Source: Shinisaurus crocodilurus
Lineage: Eukaryota; Chordata; Lepidosauria; Squamata; Shinisauridae
Direction of reading: 5' to 3'
Length of the DNA: 64,000 bases
Assembly: GCA_021292165.1 (NCBI GenBank)
Contig: CM037878.1
Location: forward strand, 255,613,921-255,677,920
Position numbers and translations under genes: made by a program. Positions within the stretch are counted from its first letter, which is position 1; each line of letters opens with the position of its first letter. A model generated the notes under the pieces. The model saw only the letters and a list, made by a program, of their open reading frames with translations. It made no database searches and was not told the DNA's origin. This document shows, in pieces, positions 32,051 to 42,660 of the stretch.

Positions 32051-33469
32051 ACAGTCATAAGTGCAGTAAGTAGAAAGCAGTGCAGTAAGTAGAAAGCACT
32101 GCTCAACAAGGCAAGGGAACAACCCAGCATCAGCACCCATTATCATTGGGACAGCACGCTAAGAAGGCCCACTGGTACTGACCCTTGCTCTGCACTTATC
32201 TGCCTCTGCTGTTCATGGCCTGGGCTTGCTGAGCAGCAGTGCCAGGCAGGTGGGAAGACCCCATTTTAAATTGCCCAAAATGCCCTACAGTGACATACCG
32301 CAATTGTTGATAATTACTAGGGAGTGTGGCTTGTGGTTGCCCACCACAGATTGCAGACTGCTGCCCACTTCCATTTCGGCACCTGGTGGCCCTCTGGAGG
32401 AGACCCAGGAGTGCTGGGGGCCCACCAATGCTTGAGAAGGCCACCAAAGGGCACTTTGCCAATGGCTCCTTTACACCTGGAGCCGGTTCTACATGGGGGG
32501 TGGTGGAGCTCAGCTGTCTTTCTAGCATTTATACCAAGCTAGACCACTTTGTAGGCCTCATGCTGCCTGCCTATCACAAGGGCAGCAAACTCTTATTTTC
32601 CTTTGTGCCTGAAGAGAGCTCTGAGGTCTGAGTAGTCATGCTCCCTGGTGTGGGAGGGTGCTATCACCAGTACAACGTTCCCTATTTAATGGACCTGAAT
32701 GAATCCTGGTTTTTAAAGATTACATGTTCCTTTCCTTTTTAACAAACACATGCACAGAAAAACATTAATGTGTGGATTCATTCTCATAAAGGGAAACTCA
32801 AAATACATAGTCCCTTTATTTAATGTTTTCTTCCTTCCAAGAAAGCTGATGTTGAGATGCCTAAAAAAAAGCTAAACAAAGGGATGGGGTGTGAGCTGAG
32901 ATCTCCAGCAAATGGTGTGTGTGTGTGTGTGTGTTTATGGGGGAGGGGGTAATATTCTGACATAGATTATCATTAAGCAGCTCACCAAGATCTTTGCCTG
33001 ATACTTCAAAGAAAGGCAGGAGAAAGCAACAAATAAGAAAAGCAAAATTTGTCAAGAAGACACTTCTTGTGGCATCCAGAATGCCTCAGTGAGCAGAACG
33101 AATGAAAACAAGCTAATTACTGTCTTTCTTTTACTCTCCTCATCTCGCAAAGAACAAAAACAACAACAAACCCATGCACAACAGTTTTACAATTATTAAT
33201 GTAGAAGGACTTTTATCGCCTCCTTATTAAGAGTTCTGAGCCAGGCGCATGATATTTGACAGGTACTGCACTGAATTGGGAGCAGAAGCATGAACGGATG
33301 AAGGAGAGGAAGCTGGGGAGTTGGAAAACAAGACAGCAGTGCATGGGATAAGGGTCCCAATTGCTGAAACTTACAGTACAGAATCTATGCTATATATTTG
33401 CGCACTCTGTTGCTTTTAAGTCAGTTTCTAGGGCACAGGTGCTGTGCTAAATCCCACCACCTCCTACGG
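32051..33469. other. Repeat-poor DNA, candidate conserved block at 32940-33290
   Basis: A (GT)n run lies near 32915-32933. The stretch 32940-33290 (for example TTACAATTATTAATGTAGAA) is complex, A/T-rich and free of known repeats, so it may be a regulatory element. This is inference from appearance only. Confidence 0.3.
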
Positions 33470-33900
33470 ATATACAGATTCTGTTAAATCCGTTCTGTCT
33501 GTATTTCACAGATTGTCAGCCAGCTTTCATTCCGTCATCCATTAATTGATGGAATCAGATATTTTTTTTTCCATTTCCTGAACTTGCTTTCATGCGTACT
33601 TGTGCAAATTTGCACTTCCAAAAGTGTGCAAATTTCCCCCAAAAATGCAAATCCCCTCAAAAGCTCATTTTAACACTTTAGCCTGTGGGGGTGAATGTGC
33701 ATTTTTGGTCAATGTTTGTTATTTTTTTAAAAAAAAATTGGGGGGGGGGGTGTTACTACTGAATTTGCATACATTTCTAGAAAGTAAAAAACTGGACTGC
33801 AGGTCAGCAGAATCCATGTGACTTGAGGAAAACTGGTCTGTGCAGAATCTGCAGGTCAGATAGAAATCCAAACTCATTTGAATCCATTGTGGATTTCTCT
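33470..33900. repeat. A/T-rich repeat with G10 run
   Basis: TTTGCACTTCCAAAAGTGTG and AATGTGCATTTTTGG blocks resemble families D and E. A T/A run and a G10-type run occur at 33722-33750. Ends not defined. Confidence 0.4.
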
Positions 33901-33956
33901 GGCATTCCCATCACTTCCTTTGGGAAATTATTCACTGCCTGTGAAATAAGCTTTGG

Positions 33957-34356
33957 GCAGTATCCTATGCTGTCCCTGCATTAGTGGAATGGACCGCTGT
34001 TGCGACAGCAACTAGCAGCTCCTGAGAAAACCTGAAACAAGCAGCAAGGCTCATTTGCAGAATGGGGTGGGTCAGCGGAACTTACAGAAGGGAGCTCCAC
34101 TAACCTGCCCCATTTTGGAAATAAGAGTTGCCACTCATTTCCATGCTTCTAAAGCAGTGTTCTCCAACCTTGGGTCCCTAGATGTTTTTGGCCTACAACT
34201 CCCAGCATGCCCCAGCCAGCTATGCTGGCTGGGGCATGCTGGGAGTTGTAGGCCAAAAATATCTGGGGACCCAAGGTTGGAGAACACTGTTCTAAAGGAA
34301 CCGAACTGCTACTTCCTGGTGTGCTTGCACCCCATTTCACTAGTGCAACACAAAAC
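33957..34356. mobile_element. Inverted-repeat element (GGGCAGTATCC family) with nested MITE
   Basis: Starts GGGCAGTATCCTATGC and shares GGGAGCTCCACTAACC and GCACTTCCTGGT-type blocks with 16189-16460. The MITE at 34155-34289 splits it; the right end beyond about 34356 is lost. Confidence 0.55.
34155..34289. mobile_element. Palindromic hAT-like MITE, family 1
   Basis: 135 bp from CAGTGTTCTCCAACCTTGGG to its inverse; arms nearly identical, centre near CCAGCTATGCTGG. Flanked by identical TTCTAAAG (34147-34154 and 34290-34297), a perfect 8-bp duplication. Confidence 0.9.
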
Positions 34357-34732
34357 AAACAAACAAAAAGTGTTTAAAATGCCCTGCATGTGTCTGTAGA
34401 AGCACTAGGCTCTTCTAAAGCAGCCATCCATTCTGGCAGCCATGATGCTCATGTACCTACACGGTGCTGTGTATTTGGTCACGTCAGCATTCTGGGAAGG
34501 GCTGCTGGAATGCAAGCAGCCAGTGAAGAGCCCTGCACTTCTGCAAGCACAAATGGGCCTTTTCTAATTAAAAGACCACTTGACCACCTCATACACTTAA
34601 GAAGGTAAGTACACCCCCTGCCCCCCCTCCACTTATCCCAATGGGATTTTTTAAATCAATTTCTCCTCCACCACAACCTCTTTCAAGGTATCTTCATTTT
34701 CCCCCCCACCGAATCCCCATGAATCAGCTTAG
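34357..34732. other. Unassigned non-coding DNA
   Basis: No recognisable gene or repeat. Confidence 0.35.
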
Positions 34733-35462
34733 GTCTGGACAGAGATAGCCTAACTACAGTTATCCATGCTCTGATAACCTCTCATCTGGATTACTGCAAT
34801 GAATTATATGTGGGGCTTCCTTTGAAAATGGTCCAGAAACTTCAGCTGGTCCAAAATATGGCAGTGAGATTGTTAATGGGGACTGGCCAATGTGATCATG
34901 TTATGCCAGTAATTTTCGATCTGCACTGGCTGCCAGCCCATTTCCGGGCCTGATTCAAAATGCTTGTATTGACATTCAAAGCCCTAAATGGCTCGGGGCC
35001 AGGTTACCTGAAGGATCATCTCTTCCCATATATGTTTGCCCAGACCCTAAGATCATCTTCACCAGTCCTTCTCCAGGAGCCCACATCAAAGGAAGTGATG
35101 TGGGTGGCTACTAAGAAGAGGGCCTTTTCTGCTGTGGTGACCCAGCTGTGGAATGAGCTACCCAGAGAGGCTCACTACATTGTGCTCTTTGCAGCGCCAC
35201 ATTTTTATTTTCCGAAGCATTTTAGTTTTTCAGTTTTTGTTTTAAATTTGGTACTGTATCTTAAATCTTTGCACTGCTGCTAGCTTCTGTTTGGTTATTA
35301 TTATTATTTTTATATACTGTACTTTAAAACTTTTAAAATTTTATATTGCATTTTATCCTCTTGTATTTTATGGTTTTAATTGTTGTGACTGCCCAGAAAG
35401 CTTTGGCTATTGGGCAGTATAGAAATGTAATAAATAATTTAATTAATAAATTAATAAATTTC
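34733..35462 (+). mobile_element. L2-like LINE 3' part
   Basis: A frame at 34960-35283 encodes MLVLTFKALNGSGPGYLKDH and then KKRAFSAVVTQLWNELPREA, the end of L2-like ORF2. Upstream nucleotides still code for DYCNELYVGLPLKM-like sequence in another frame (about 34790-34830). The 3' UTR ends with GGGCAGTATAGAAATG and TAATAAATAATTTAAT. Broken and 5'-truncated. Confidence 0.8.
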
Positions 35463-36056
35463 CAAAAAAAGAGAGAAATATTCAGAACAGAAATACACAT
35501 ACAGAGAGAGGGGCGGGGAGAATCTAGGATCTTTCACTTCTGCCCACAATTGGAAGTTGTTCACTATAACGTAGTCATTGTTTAACTCACTGCAATTGAA
35601 TATTGTTCCCTTCATAGAAAATCCAAATTTAGAATATAAGGGAGGCAAACAATCCATGTTATTTGGTTATTTCTAGGGATAGGGGAGAATTTTTTTTCCA
35701 GTTTGCATTTTAATGTGAACTTGCTAATTTTGCACTTCCGAAGCACTAGGCAAACCAAAACTCAGTTACCCTTTGAAATTCACTCTTCTCTGAATTTTGC
35801 AATGGAATTCTTCATTTAAGAAATGAGTACACAAATGTGTATAGTCGGGGAAAATTCACACCCAAATGTCTATATTAGTGAAAATAACATTACAAAATAC
35901 ATTATATCAGTCAAATTGCTTACAAATATGTATATATTGGGCAAAATTGCATACAAATTGCATTCTGTTCCTGACTCCCAGCTGAGCAGGAGCACAACAG
36001 GAGAGAGGCTCCAGCTGTTTTTGGGACTGTGAAAAGGAAGACAGAAACAGAGCACT

Positions 36057-37085
36057 ATGGAAGGAAAGGACTCAGCAGTGGTGGTGACCTGCAAGGGGTG
36101 TGCAATGTTTGTTTTCCTGCCGGAGATCGACATGGCCTACACGTGCAACAAGTGCAAGCTGGTCACGCTGTTGGAAGAAAAGGTCAGAGGACTGGAGCAG
36201 CAAGTGTCAACCCTCAGGAGCATAAGAGAAAGTGAGGAGTTCTTAGACAGAACGGTGGATCTACAGCACCAAAGCACAGTACAGGAGCCAGAAGGGCAAC
36301 GGCAGGAAGAGGCGGAGTCGGAGACTGCGGAGGCAAGGGAAAATAACGCAGGGGGAACCCCCTGGAAAAGGGTGACTGTTAGGAGCAGAAGAACTACAAG
36401 ACACTCTGCGCCTGTGGAAGCAGTGGAGCTATGGAACCGCTTCCATGTACTTGAGGACGAGAGCAGAGGACAGCCTGCAGAGGACGGATTATCGGGCACC
36501 CAACGTGACAGCGAGCAAGAGGCTGAGGGTCAGTCAAGTGGAGGCAATCAAACCAAGGCCTACAGCAAGAGGAAGAGAAGAGTACTCGTAGTGGGAGACT
36601 CCCTCCTGCGGGGGATCGAAGCCAAAGTATGTCGCGAAGACCCATGGACTCGCCAGGTGTGCTGTCTCCCTGGGGCACGGATTAAGGATGTGACAGAGCA
36701 GCTGCCGAGGCTCATGCAGCCCACCGACACATACCCCTTTCTTCTCTTCCACGTGGGTACAAATGATACTGCCAAGCGGAGTTACAAAGAAATCACGGCA
36801 GACTTTGAAGAGCTGGGAAGGGAACTCAAGAACTTCGGGGCCCAGATAGTTTTCTCATCCATCCTTCCAGTACTTGGAAGAGGCATAGAAAGGGAAAGAA
36901 AAATACTCCGAGTGAATGACTGGCTACGAAGGTGGAGCCGACGTGAGGGATTTGGATTCTGGGACCACGGGCTACACTTCCTGGAAGATGGACTGCTGGC
37001 AAAGGATGGGTTGCACCTCACAAGGACTGGGAAGAATGTGTTTGGCCACAGCATGAGGAACTTAATCAGGAGGGCTTTAAACTGA
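36057..37085 (+). CDS. ORF1: CR1 ORF1: SGNH/GDSL-type protein with CxxC pairs and coiled coil
   Basis: 342 residues. An N-terminal C-X2-C (Cys12, Cys15) and C-X2-C (Cys30, Cys33) resemble a small zinc-binding unit, and residues about 35-60 have coiled-coil character. A charged, low-complexity linker rich in Glu, Gln and Arg follows to about 170. The C-terminal half is an SGNH/GDSL hydrolase-type fold: VLVVGDSLLRG with Ser182, VGTND with Asn236, and AKDGLHLT with Asp317 and His320, so the usual catalytic residues are all present. In CR1 elements ORF1 is thought to bind the element RNA in the cytoplasmic particle; the role of the esterase-like domain is unclear. It precedes ORF2 by 38 bp. The start was taken as the first Met of the open frame, which gives the CxxC unit. 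Confidence 0.88.
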   Translation: MEGKDSAVVVTCKGCAMFVFLPEIDMAYTCNKCKLVTLLEEKVRGLEQQVSTLRSIRESEEFLDRTVDLQHQSTVQEPEGQRQEEAESETAEARENNAGGTPWKRVTVRSRRTTRHSAPVEAVELWNRFHVLEDESRGQPAEDGLSGTQRDSEQEAEGQSSGGNQTKAYSKRKRRVLVVGDSLLRGIEAKVCREDPWTRQVCCLPGARIKDVTEQLPRLMQPTDTYPFLLFHVGTNDTAKRSYKEITADFEELGRELKNFGAQIVFSSILPVLGRGIERERKILRVNDWLRRWSRREGFGFWDHGLHFLEDGLLAKDGLHLTRTGKNVFGHSMRNLIRRALN

Positions 37086-37123
37086 ATCCAACAGGGGAGG
37101 GAGACATAAACTCGGGGGTACCA

Positions 37124-39994
37124 ATGGAAGAAGGCCTCTATGCCACAATGGAGAGAACAGCTCCAGCGGTGCCCATTGATAGTCTACCACAAAATGTAGG
37201 GGGAAAGTCGGACTATAAAGCACATAATCTTCAATGTCTCTATACTAATGCCAGGAGTATGGGCAATAAACAAGACGAACTTGAACTCTTGATACATGAG
37301 GGCAAGTACGACTTGATAGGGATAACTGAAACCTGGTGGGATGACTCCCATGACTGGAATACAGCAATTGAAGGGTATAACTTGTTCAAAAGGAACAGAA
37401 GCAACAGAAAGGGAGGTGGAGTTGCACTGTATGTTAAAAATACGTATCTCTGCACAGAGATACAGGAAGAGGAGCTTGGCAGCCCCATTGAGAGCATCTG
37501 GGTTAAAATAAAGGGGGCAAAGAATAAAGCGAACATGGCGGTTGGAGTCTACTACCGACCACCCAATCAAGGAGAAGACGAGGATGGAACTTTTGAAAAG
37601 CAAATTGCCATTGTTTCAAGGAGGCACGATGTGGTAGTAATGGGGGACTTCAATTTCCCTGATATCTGTTGGGAGACTTATTCAGCCAAACATGGCCCCT
37701 CCAAGAAATTCCTGAGCTGTGCTGCTGATAACTTCCTCCTACAGAAAGTGGAGGAAGGAACTAGAGGATCGGCTATCCTTGACCTGATTCTAACCAACAG
37801 AGACGAGTTAGTGGATAAAGTGGCAGTTTCGGGAACTCTGGGGGAAAGTGACCATGTTATACTTGAGTTCTTGATTCTAACAGAAGCAAAAGCTGAGTGT
37901 AGCCAAACACGTACCCTGGATTTTAGGAAAGCCAATTTTAACAAACTCAGAACAATGATTAGTAAGATCCCATGGCAAGTGACTCTCACGAGAAAGGGAG
38001 CCCAGGAGGGGTGGGAGTTTTTAAAAAAGGAAATTTTAAAGGCACAATTGCAAACAATTCCCACAAGGAGAAAAGGCAGAGGGCAACAGAAGAAGCCAAT
38101 GTGGCTTCACAATAAACTCAAAGATGACCTGAAAACAAAAAAGGACACGTATAGGAAGTGGAAGGAAGGACAGGCTACAGGGGAAGAGTACAGGCAGGTA
38201 GCACAGAACTGCAGGAATAGTGTCAGGAAGGCTAAAGCTGAGAATGAGCTAAGGTTAGCGAGGAATGCTAAAAGCAACAAAAAAGCTTTCTTCAGATACA
38301 TGCACAGTAAAAGACAGAAGAAAGAACTGGTGGTTCAACTACGCAATGAGGATGGCAAATTGATAACAGAAGACAAAGAAAAGGCAGAAGTGTTCAATTC
38401 CTACTTCGGCTCGGTCTTCTCCCAAAAGAGGGTCTATGACCCCCCTGGCAAACCTGAAGTGCAGACTGAAGGGGCAGAATTGCAGCTTGAGATTGATAGG
38501 CAAATGGTCAAGGAGCACCTGATTACTCTGAACGAGTTTAAATCTCCAGGGCCTGATGAGCTGCATCCTAGAGTAATAAAGGAACTGGCAGAAGAACTCT
38601 CAGAACCACTGTCTATTATCTTTGAGAAATCATGGAGGACAGGTGAAGTGCCAGACGACTGGAGGAGGGCAAATGTTGTTCCCATCTTCAAAAAGGGCAA
38701 GAAGGAGGAACCTGGGAACTATAGGCCAGTCAGTCTGACATCAATCCCCGGGAAGATTTTTGAGCAGATTATAAAGAAGTCAGTCTGCAAGCACCTTGAA
38801 AACAATGCAGTGATTACTAGAAGCCAGCATGGATTTGTCAAGAACAAATCCTGTCAGACTAATCTGATCTCATTTTTTGATCGGGTAACCTCCCTTGTGG
38901 ACTGTGGGAATGCTGTGGACATTATATACCTGGACTTCAGCAAAGCTTTCGACAAAGTGCCTCATGATATCCTGATTAGTAAGCTAGCTAAGAGTGGGCT
39001 AGATGGAACAACTATCAGGTGGATCCACAATTGGCTAAAGAATCGGACTCAAAGAGTGCTTATCAATGGTTCCTTCTCAAACTGGGGAGAGGTAACGAGC
39101 GGGGTACCACAGGGCTCGGTCCTGGGCCCGGTGCTCTTCAACATTTTTATTAATGACTTGGATCAGGAGGTACAGGGAATGCTTATCAAATTTGCAGATG
39201 ACACAAAGTTGGGTGGAACAGCTAATACTCTGGAAGACAGAAACAAAATTCAAAGTGACCTCGATAGGCTGGAGCGCTGGGCCGAAAACAACAGAATGAA
39301 ATTTAATAGGGATAAATGCCAAGTGCTGCACCTAGGGAGAGGAAACCAAATGCAGAGTTACAGAATGGGGGACACTTGGCTCAACAATACTACAAGTGAG
39401 AAGGATCTTGGAATTGTGGTAGATCACAAACTGAATATGAGCCAGCAATGCGACGTGGCTGCAAAGAAGGCAAATGCAATTTTGGGCTGTATTAATAGAA
39501 GTATAGCTTCCAAATCGCGGGAAGTGATAATTCCCCTTTACTCGGCACTGGTTAGGCCTCATCTTGAGTACTGCGTCCAGTTCTGGGCACCTCACTTTAA
39601 GAAGGACATAGACAAACTGGAGAGGGTTCAGAGGAGGGCAACAAGGATGATAAAGGGACTGGAAACAAGGCCCTATGAGGAGAGACTGAAAGAACTGGGC
39701 ATGTTTAGCCTTCAGAAGAGGAGACTGAGGGGAGATATGATCGCACTCTTCCAGTATTTGAAGGGATGTCACACAGAGGAGGGCAAAGATCTCTTCTCGG
39801 TCATCCCAGTTTGCAGGACACGGAATAATGGGCTCAAGTTACAGGAACCTAGATTCCACCTAAACATCAGGAAAAATTTCCTGACTGTCAGAGCAATAAG
39901 ACAATGGAATCAACTACCTAGGGAGGTGGTGGGCTCTCCCACTCTGGAGGCATTCAAGGTGCAGCTGGACAGACATCTGTCAGAGATGCTTTGA
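37124..39994 (+). CDS. ORF2: CR1 ORF2: endonuclease and reverse transcriptase
   Basis: 956 residues. The apurinic-type endonuclease at about 35-250 shows TNARSM (Asn42), ITETW (Glu69), GVYYRPP, GDFNFPD (Asp175, Asn177) and SDH (242-244), so the nicking active site is complete. The reverse transcriptase at about 470-740 shows SPGPDELHPR, IFKKGKKEEPGNYRPVSL, YLDFSKAFD (Asp604), SGVPQGSVLGP and FADDT (Asp692, Asp693). The C-terminal part (750-956) is the conserved CR1 region with LVRPHLEYCVQFWAPH. The protein would nick genomic DNA and copy the element RNA from the nick (target-primed reverse transcription). The frame stays open upstream across the ORF1 stop, so the true start, reinitiation or another mechanism is uncertain. 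Length is typical of CR1 ORF2. Confidence 0.92.
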   Translation: MEEGLYATMERTAPAVPIDSLPQNVGGKSDYKAHNLQCLYTNARSMGNKQDELELLIHEGKYDLIGITETWWDDSHDWNTAIEGYNLFKRNRSNRKGGGVALYVKNTYLCTEIQEEELGSPIESIWVKIKGAKNKANMAVGVYYRPPNQGEDEDGTFEKQIAIVSRRHDVVVMGDFNFPDICWETYSAKHGPSKKFLSCAADNFLLQKVEEGTRGSAILDLILTNRDELVDKVAVSGTLGESDHVILEFLILTEAKAECSQTRTLDFRKANFNKLRTMISKIPWQVTLTRKGAQEGWEFLKKEILKAQLQTIPTRRKGRGQQKKPMWLHNKLKDDLKTKKDTYRKWKEGQATGEEYRQVAQNCRNSVRKAKAENELRLARNAKSNKKAFFRYMHSKRQKKELVVQLRNEDGKLITEDKEKAEVFNSYFGSVFSQKRVYDPPGKPEVQTEGAELQLEIDRQMVKEHLITLNEFKSPGPDELHPRVIKELAEELSEPLSIIFEKSWRTGEVPDDWRRANVVPIFKKGKKEEPGNYRPVSLTSIPGKIFEQIIKKSVCKHLENNAVITRSQHGFVKNKSCQTNLISFFDRVTSLVDCGNAVDIIYLDFSKAFDKVPHDILISKLAKSGLDGTTIRWIHNWLKNRTQRVLINGSFSNWGEVTSGVPQGSVLGPVLFNIFINDLDQEVQGMLIKFADDTKLGGTANTLEDRNKIQSDLDRLERWAENNRMKFNRDKCQVLHLGRGNQMQSYRMGDTWLNNTTSEKDLGIVVDHKLNMSQQCDVAAKKANAILGCINRSIASKSREVIIPLYSALVRPHLEYCVQFWAPHFKKDIDKLERVQRRATRMIKGLETRPYEERLKELGMFSLQKRRLRGDMIALFQYLKGCHTEEGKDLFSVIPVCRTRNNGLKLQEPRFHLNIRKNFLTVRAIRQWNQLPREVVGSPTLEAFKVQLDRHLSEML

Positions 39995-40061
39995 CCTAGA
40001 TTCCTGCATTGAGCAGGGGGTTGGACTCGATGGCCTTGTGGGCCCCTTCCAACTCTACTTT

Positions 40062-40083
40062 TCTATGATTCTATGATTCTATG
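40062..40083 (+). repeat. CR1 3' octamer tail
   Basis: TTCTATGA-type octamers directly after GGGCCCCTTCCAACTCTAC; CR1 elements end this way instead of in poly-A. Confidence 0.9.
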
Positions 40084-40240
40084 TATTGGGGAAAATATAT
40101 ACACATTTTATGCACACTTAAAAGAAACAGCTTCTCAAAGTTTGGGATGAACCAAACAAGAATGGGGGAACCCCCCACCCAATAAACTGAGAGAAACAGA
40201 AATGTACAGATTCATCTGTCTCCAGTTCAGATTTAATGTT

Positions 40241-41188
40241 CTTGGTCTAATAAGGCCAAGAATGCCAGTGTTGTACCCACCTGCTCCCTCCTTCCTTATG
40301 TCTTGTGGCTTAATTCAACACTTCTGGGGTTTCTTAAACCATAGTTTGCCATTACATCTGAACTGGGAAACTCTGGTTTAATTTCTGACTACAAGCTAGG
40401 ACATGAAACAAACCCCAAAAGTGTTTAATTCAAGAAGGCCACAAAAGATAGGGTGGTGGAGTGCACAGGCACAACATTTGGTCTAATAACAATAGCTTAT
40501 TAGATCAAGATGGTTACATCTGAACTGGTTCATAGATTTCCTGAATGTACTTCAACGATGGAGAGCATCAAGAAAGCATACAGGATAGATTAGCAGGAGA
40601 CATGCTGTGCTTCTGGACCTGAGATCATTGGCAGAATCATGCAAAAGAAGTCAGAGACTGGAAAATCAGAGGGTGTTGAAATGAACTGGCAGCACACTGA
40701 AATGTGGAGGTAAGAATTCACAAATGCCTGCTGGGACTGTATCTGACACCTACCAGAGCTGTCAGACCCTCAATGTCTATAACTATCAGACTGAACAAAT
40801 CAGGGGAAAGAAAGCAGATATTTTTATAGTGTTACCCACCTTCGCTCTAGGTTTTGAATGTTTGTTAGAATTCAAGAAACAGGCTAAACTATTTGCATTT
40901 TTGAATGGAAAGGAAATTGGAAAGTTGGGAAACATTCATTAAATGACACCCAATAAGAAGCAGTAGCATCTTACTGATTGAACTGTATAATCAGGCTATA
41001 CACAAAATACATTAATTGCCTCTGCAAGGCAAAATAATAACTTTTTAAAAAATCCCAGTCTGGTCTAATGTGTACCTAGATCCATTAGGATAAGACTTAG
41101 AATGGGGTAAGGAATTAGAGGCCCCAAGGCCAAATCTGAGCCTCCTCAACCCCCTGATATGCCCCACCACCACTGCAAACCTTGAAGC
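40241..41188. other. Unassigned non-coding DNA
   Basis: No recognisable gene or repeat. Confidence 0.35.
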
Positions 41189-41307
41189 AAAAGAAGAAGA
41201 AGAAGAAGAAGAAGAAGAAGAAGAAGAAGAAGAAGAAGAAGAAGAAGAAGAAGAAGAAGAAGAAGAAGAAGGGAAGGAAGGAAGGAAGGAAGGAAGGAAG
41301 GAAGGAA

Positions 41308-41365
<58 letters not shown>
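41189..41365 (+). repeat. 177-nt pure purine tract: (AAG)n(GGAA)n(GAAA)n
   Basis: About 27 AAG units, then roughly 10 GGAA units, then about 13 GAAA units without a single pyrimidine. Such homopurine mirror tracts can form triplex DNA. Predicted Lys-rich or Ser/Phe-rich frames through it are artefacts. Confidence 0.97.
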
Positions 41366-41366
<1 letters not shown>

Positions 41367-41550
41367 TCCAAAGAACTGTCTGAGTCATTAGTTCCACATG
41401 GCCAAGAGGACTTTTTTTTAACAGCAGCTGCATTAGTACTTACAGTAAAGTATTTTTGAGACACAGCGGAATTTCAAAAGCAGTTTTTGTAAGTAAGAAG
41501 GGAGTATTTTCGCAAATATAACTGAACAAGCGTTGGTTCATAAGCTACAC

Positions 41551-41697
41551 CAGCCTTCCCCAACCTGGTGCCCTCCAGATGTGTTGGACTACAATAGCAT
41601 CTCCAGACAAGAGGGCCAATGGCCATTCTGACTTGGGGGGGTGTTAATGGGAGTTGTAGCCCAACACATCTGGAGGGCACCAGGTTGGGGAAGGCTG
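41551..41697. mobile_element. hAT-like MITE, family 2
   Basis: 147 bp with inverted ends CAGCCTTCCCCAACCTGGTG and its inverse. Flanked by AGCTACAC (41543-41550) and AGCTAGAC (41698-41705), 7/8 of an 8-bp duplication. Confidence 0.85.
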
Positions 41698-41705
41698 AGC
41701 TAGAC

Positions 41706-42639
41706 AGAATCCGGGAAACAGACATGCCCCGCTTCTGCTTTCCCTCTTCATGCTGCAAAATGCAATGTGCTGCTTCCACATCCTAAGCTCCAGTGATCAT
41801 CCAAGCCTTGTGAACGTTGCTGTGGAACATGCTACCTAGCTCGATCATGGTATGTGGAACATGCAACCTAGTTGCTTGGACCAAGTTCCTTATATATGAA
41901 TAAACAGACAAATGTCCCATATGAATTAATCCTGCTTATGCCCCGACCCTTAGATTTGCTGCCTTATCATTATTGCAGCAAAACATTTCACTTGGTTAAT
42001 CCACTACACTCATGTGAATGGGAAACTATAACACCAGTGGTTTACCTCCAGACCATCCACATTTGATAATAAACAGATAGACAGTTAACACTTGATATGC
42101 TGCAACACACCACCAGATGGCAAAATACGCATATACTCCTCACTACAGTATAACTGTTGCAAAACCAGACAGCAATCATTCCAAACCTTTGCAGGAAATA
42201 ACTTATTTTCTGCAAACACCACAAGCAAAAGGAGTTTCTGGATATTTAGCCAATGTAGAAAAGTGTTATGTGTGTGTGTGTTTAATAGTATTATTTTTAG
42301 CTTGCTACCGATCCGCAAGCAAAGGCTAGGCCCAATTTATGATTAAACATCTTGGAGCTTTTCATTATTTTTCTATAAAAAGTACAGGGAAATAAATAGG
42401 ATTATATAAGCCATGTTACTGGTTAAAAATAAAGAAACATCTTACCTAAAACTTTGCAGAAAAAGCAGAAGCAGATGGAAGAGGCAGACCAGAAGACATA
42501 TAAGGTGGGAAGAAAGGTGTTAAGATCAAATGAAATAATAGAAGGGGGGAAAGCAATTGCATCTGATGCTGGAATAGAGAGAAAAGATACCAGAGTTTTG
42601 AGTTAACAAAAGGCCACAACTTTTGGGAACTACAAGTAC
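41706..42639. other. Unassigned non-coding DNA
   Basis: No gene or named repeat seen; a short GT run at about 42271-42281. Confidence 0.35.
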
Positions 42640-42660
42640 CTAAGAATATAAGAAGAACAG

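Larger units (their letters stand above)
35961..40083 (+). mobile_element. CR1: CR1 LINE with both reading frames intact
   Basis: A 4.1-kb non-LTR retrotransposon: a short 5' leader of about 95 bp, ORF1 (36057-37085), ORF2 (37124-39994) and a 3' UTR of about 90 bp ending in TTCTATGA-type octamer repeats (40062-40083), the CR1 hallmark. No stop or frameshift interrupts either frame. No clear target-site duplication, as is usual for CR1. Whether the 5' leader is complete cannot be judged. The intact frames suggest a recent insertion; activity is not shown. Confidence 0.9.
35676..40240 (+). repeat. A/T-rich repeat (family D) split by the CR1
   Basis: The left part 35676-35960 (CTAGGGATAGGGGAGAAT, TTTTGCACTTCCGAAGCAC, GAATTCTTCATTTAAG) and right part 40084-40240 (TATTGGGGAAAATATATAC, AAAGTTTGGGATGAACC, AAACTGAGAGAAACAG) are consecutive parts of one element when compared with 62226-62583. 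The CR1 therefore inserted into it. Confidence 0.65.

Noticed and set aside
34155..34289. A microRNA precursor hairpin
   Set aside because: The near-perfect 135-bp hairpin is a repeated MITE with target duplications, although such MITEs can give rise to small RNAs.
41045..41464. Long Ser/Phe/Leu-rich or Lys-rich frames
   Set aside because: They are translations of the AAG/GGAA/GAAA purine tract.
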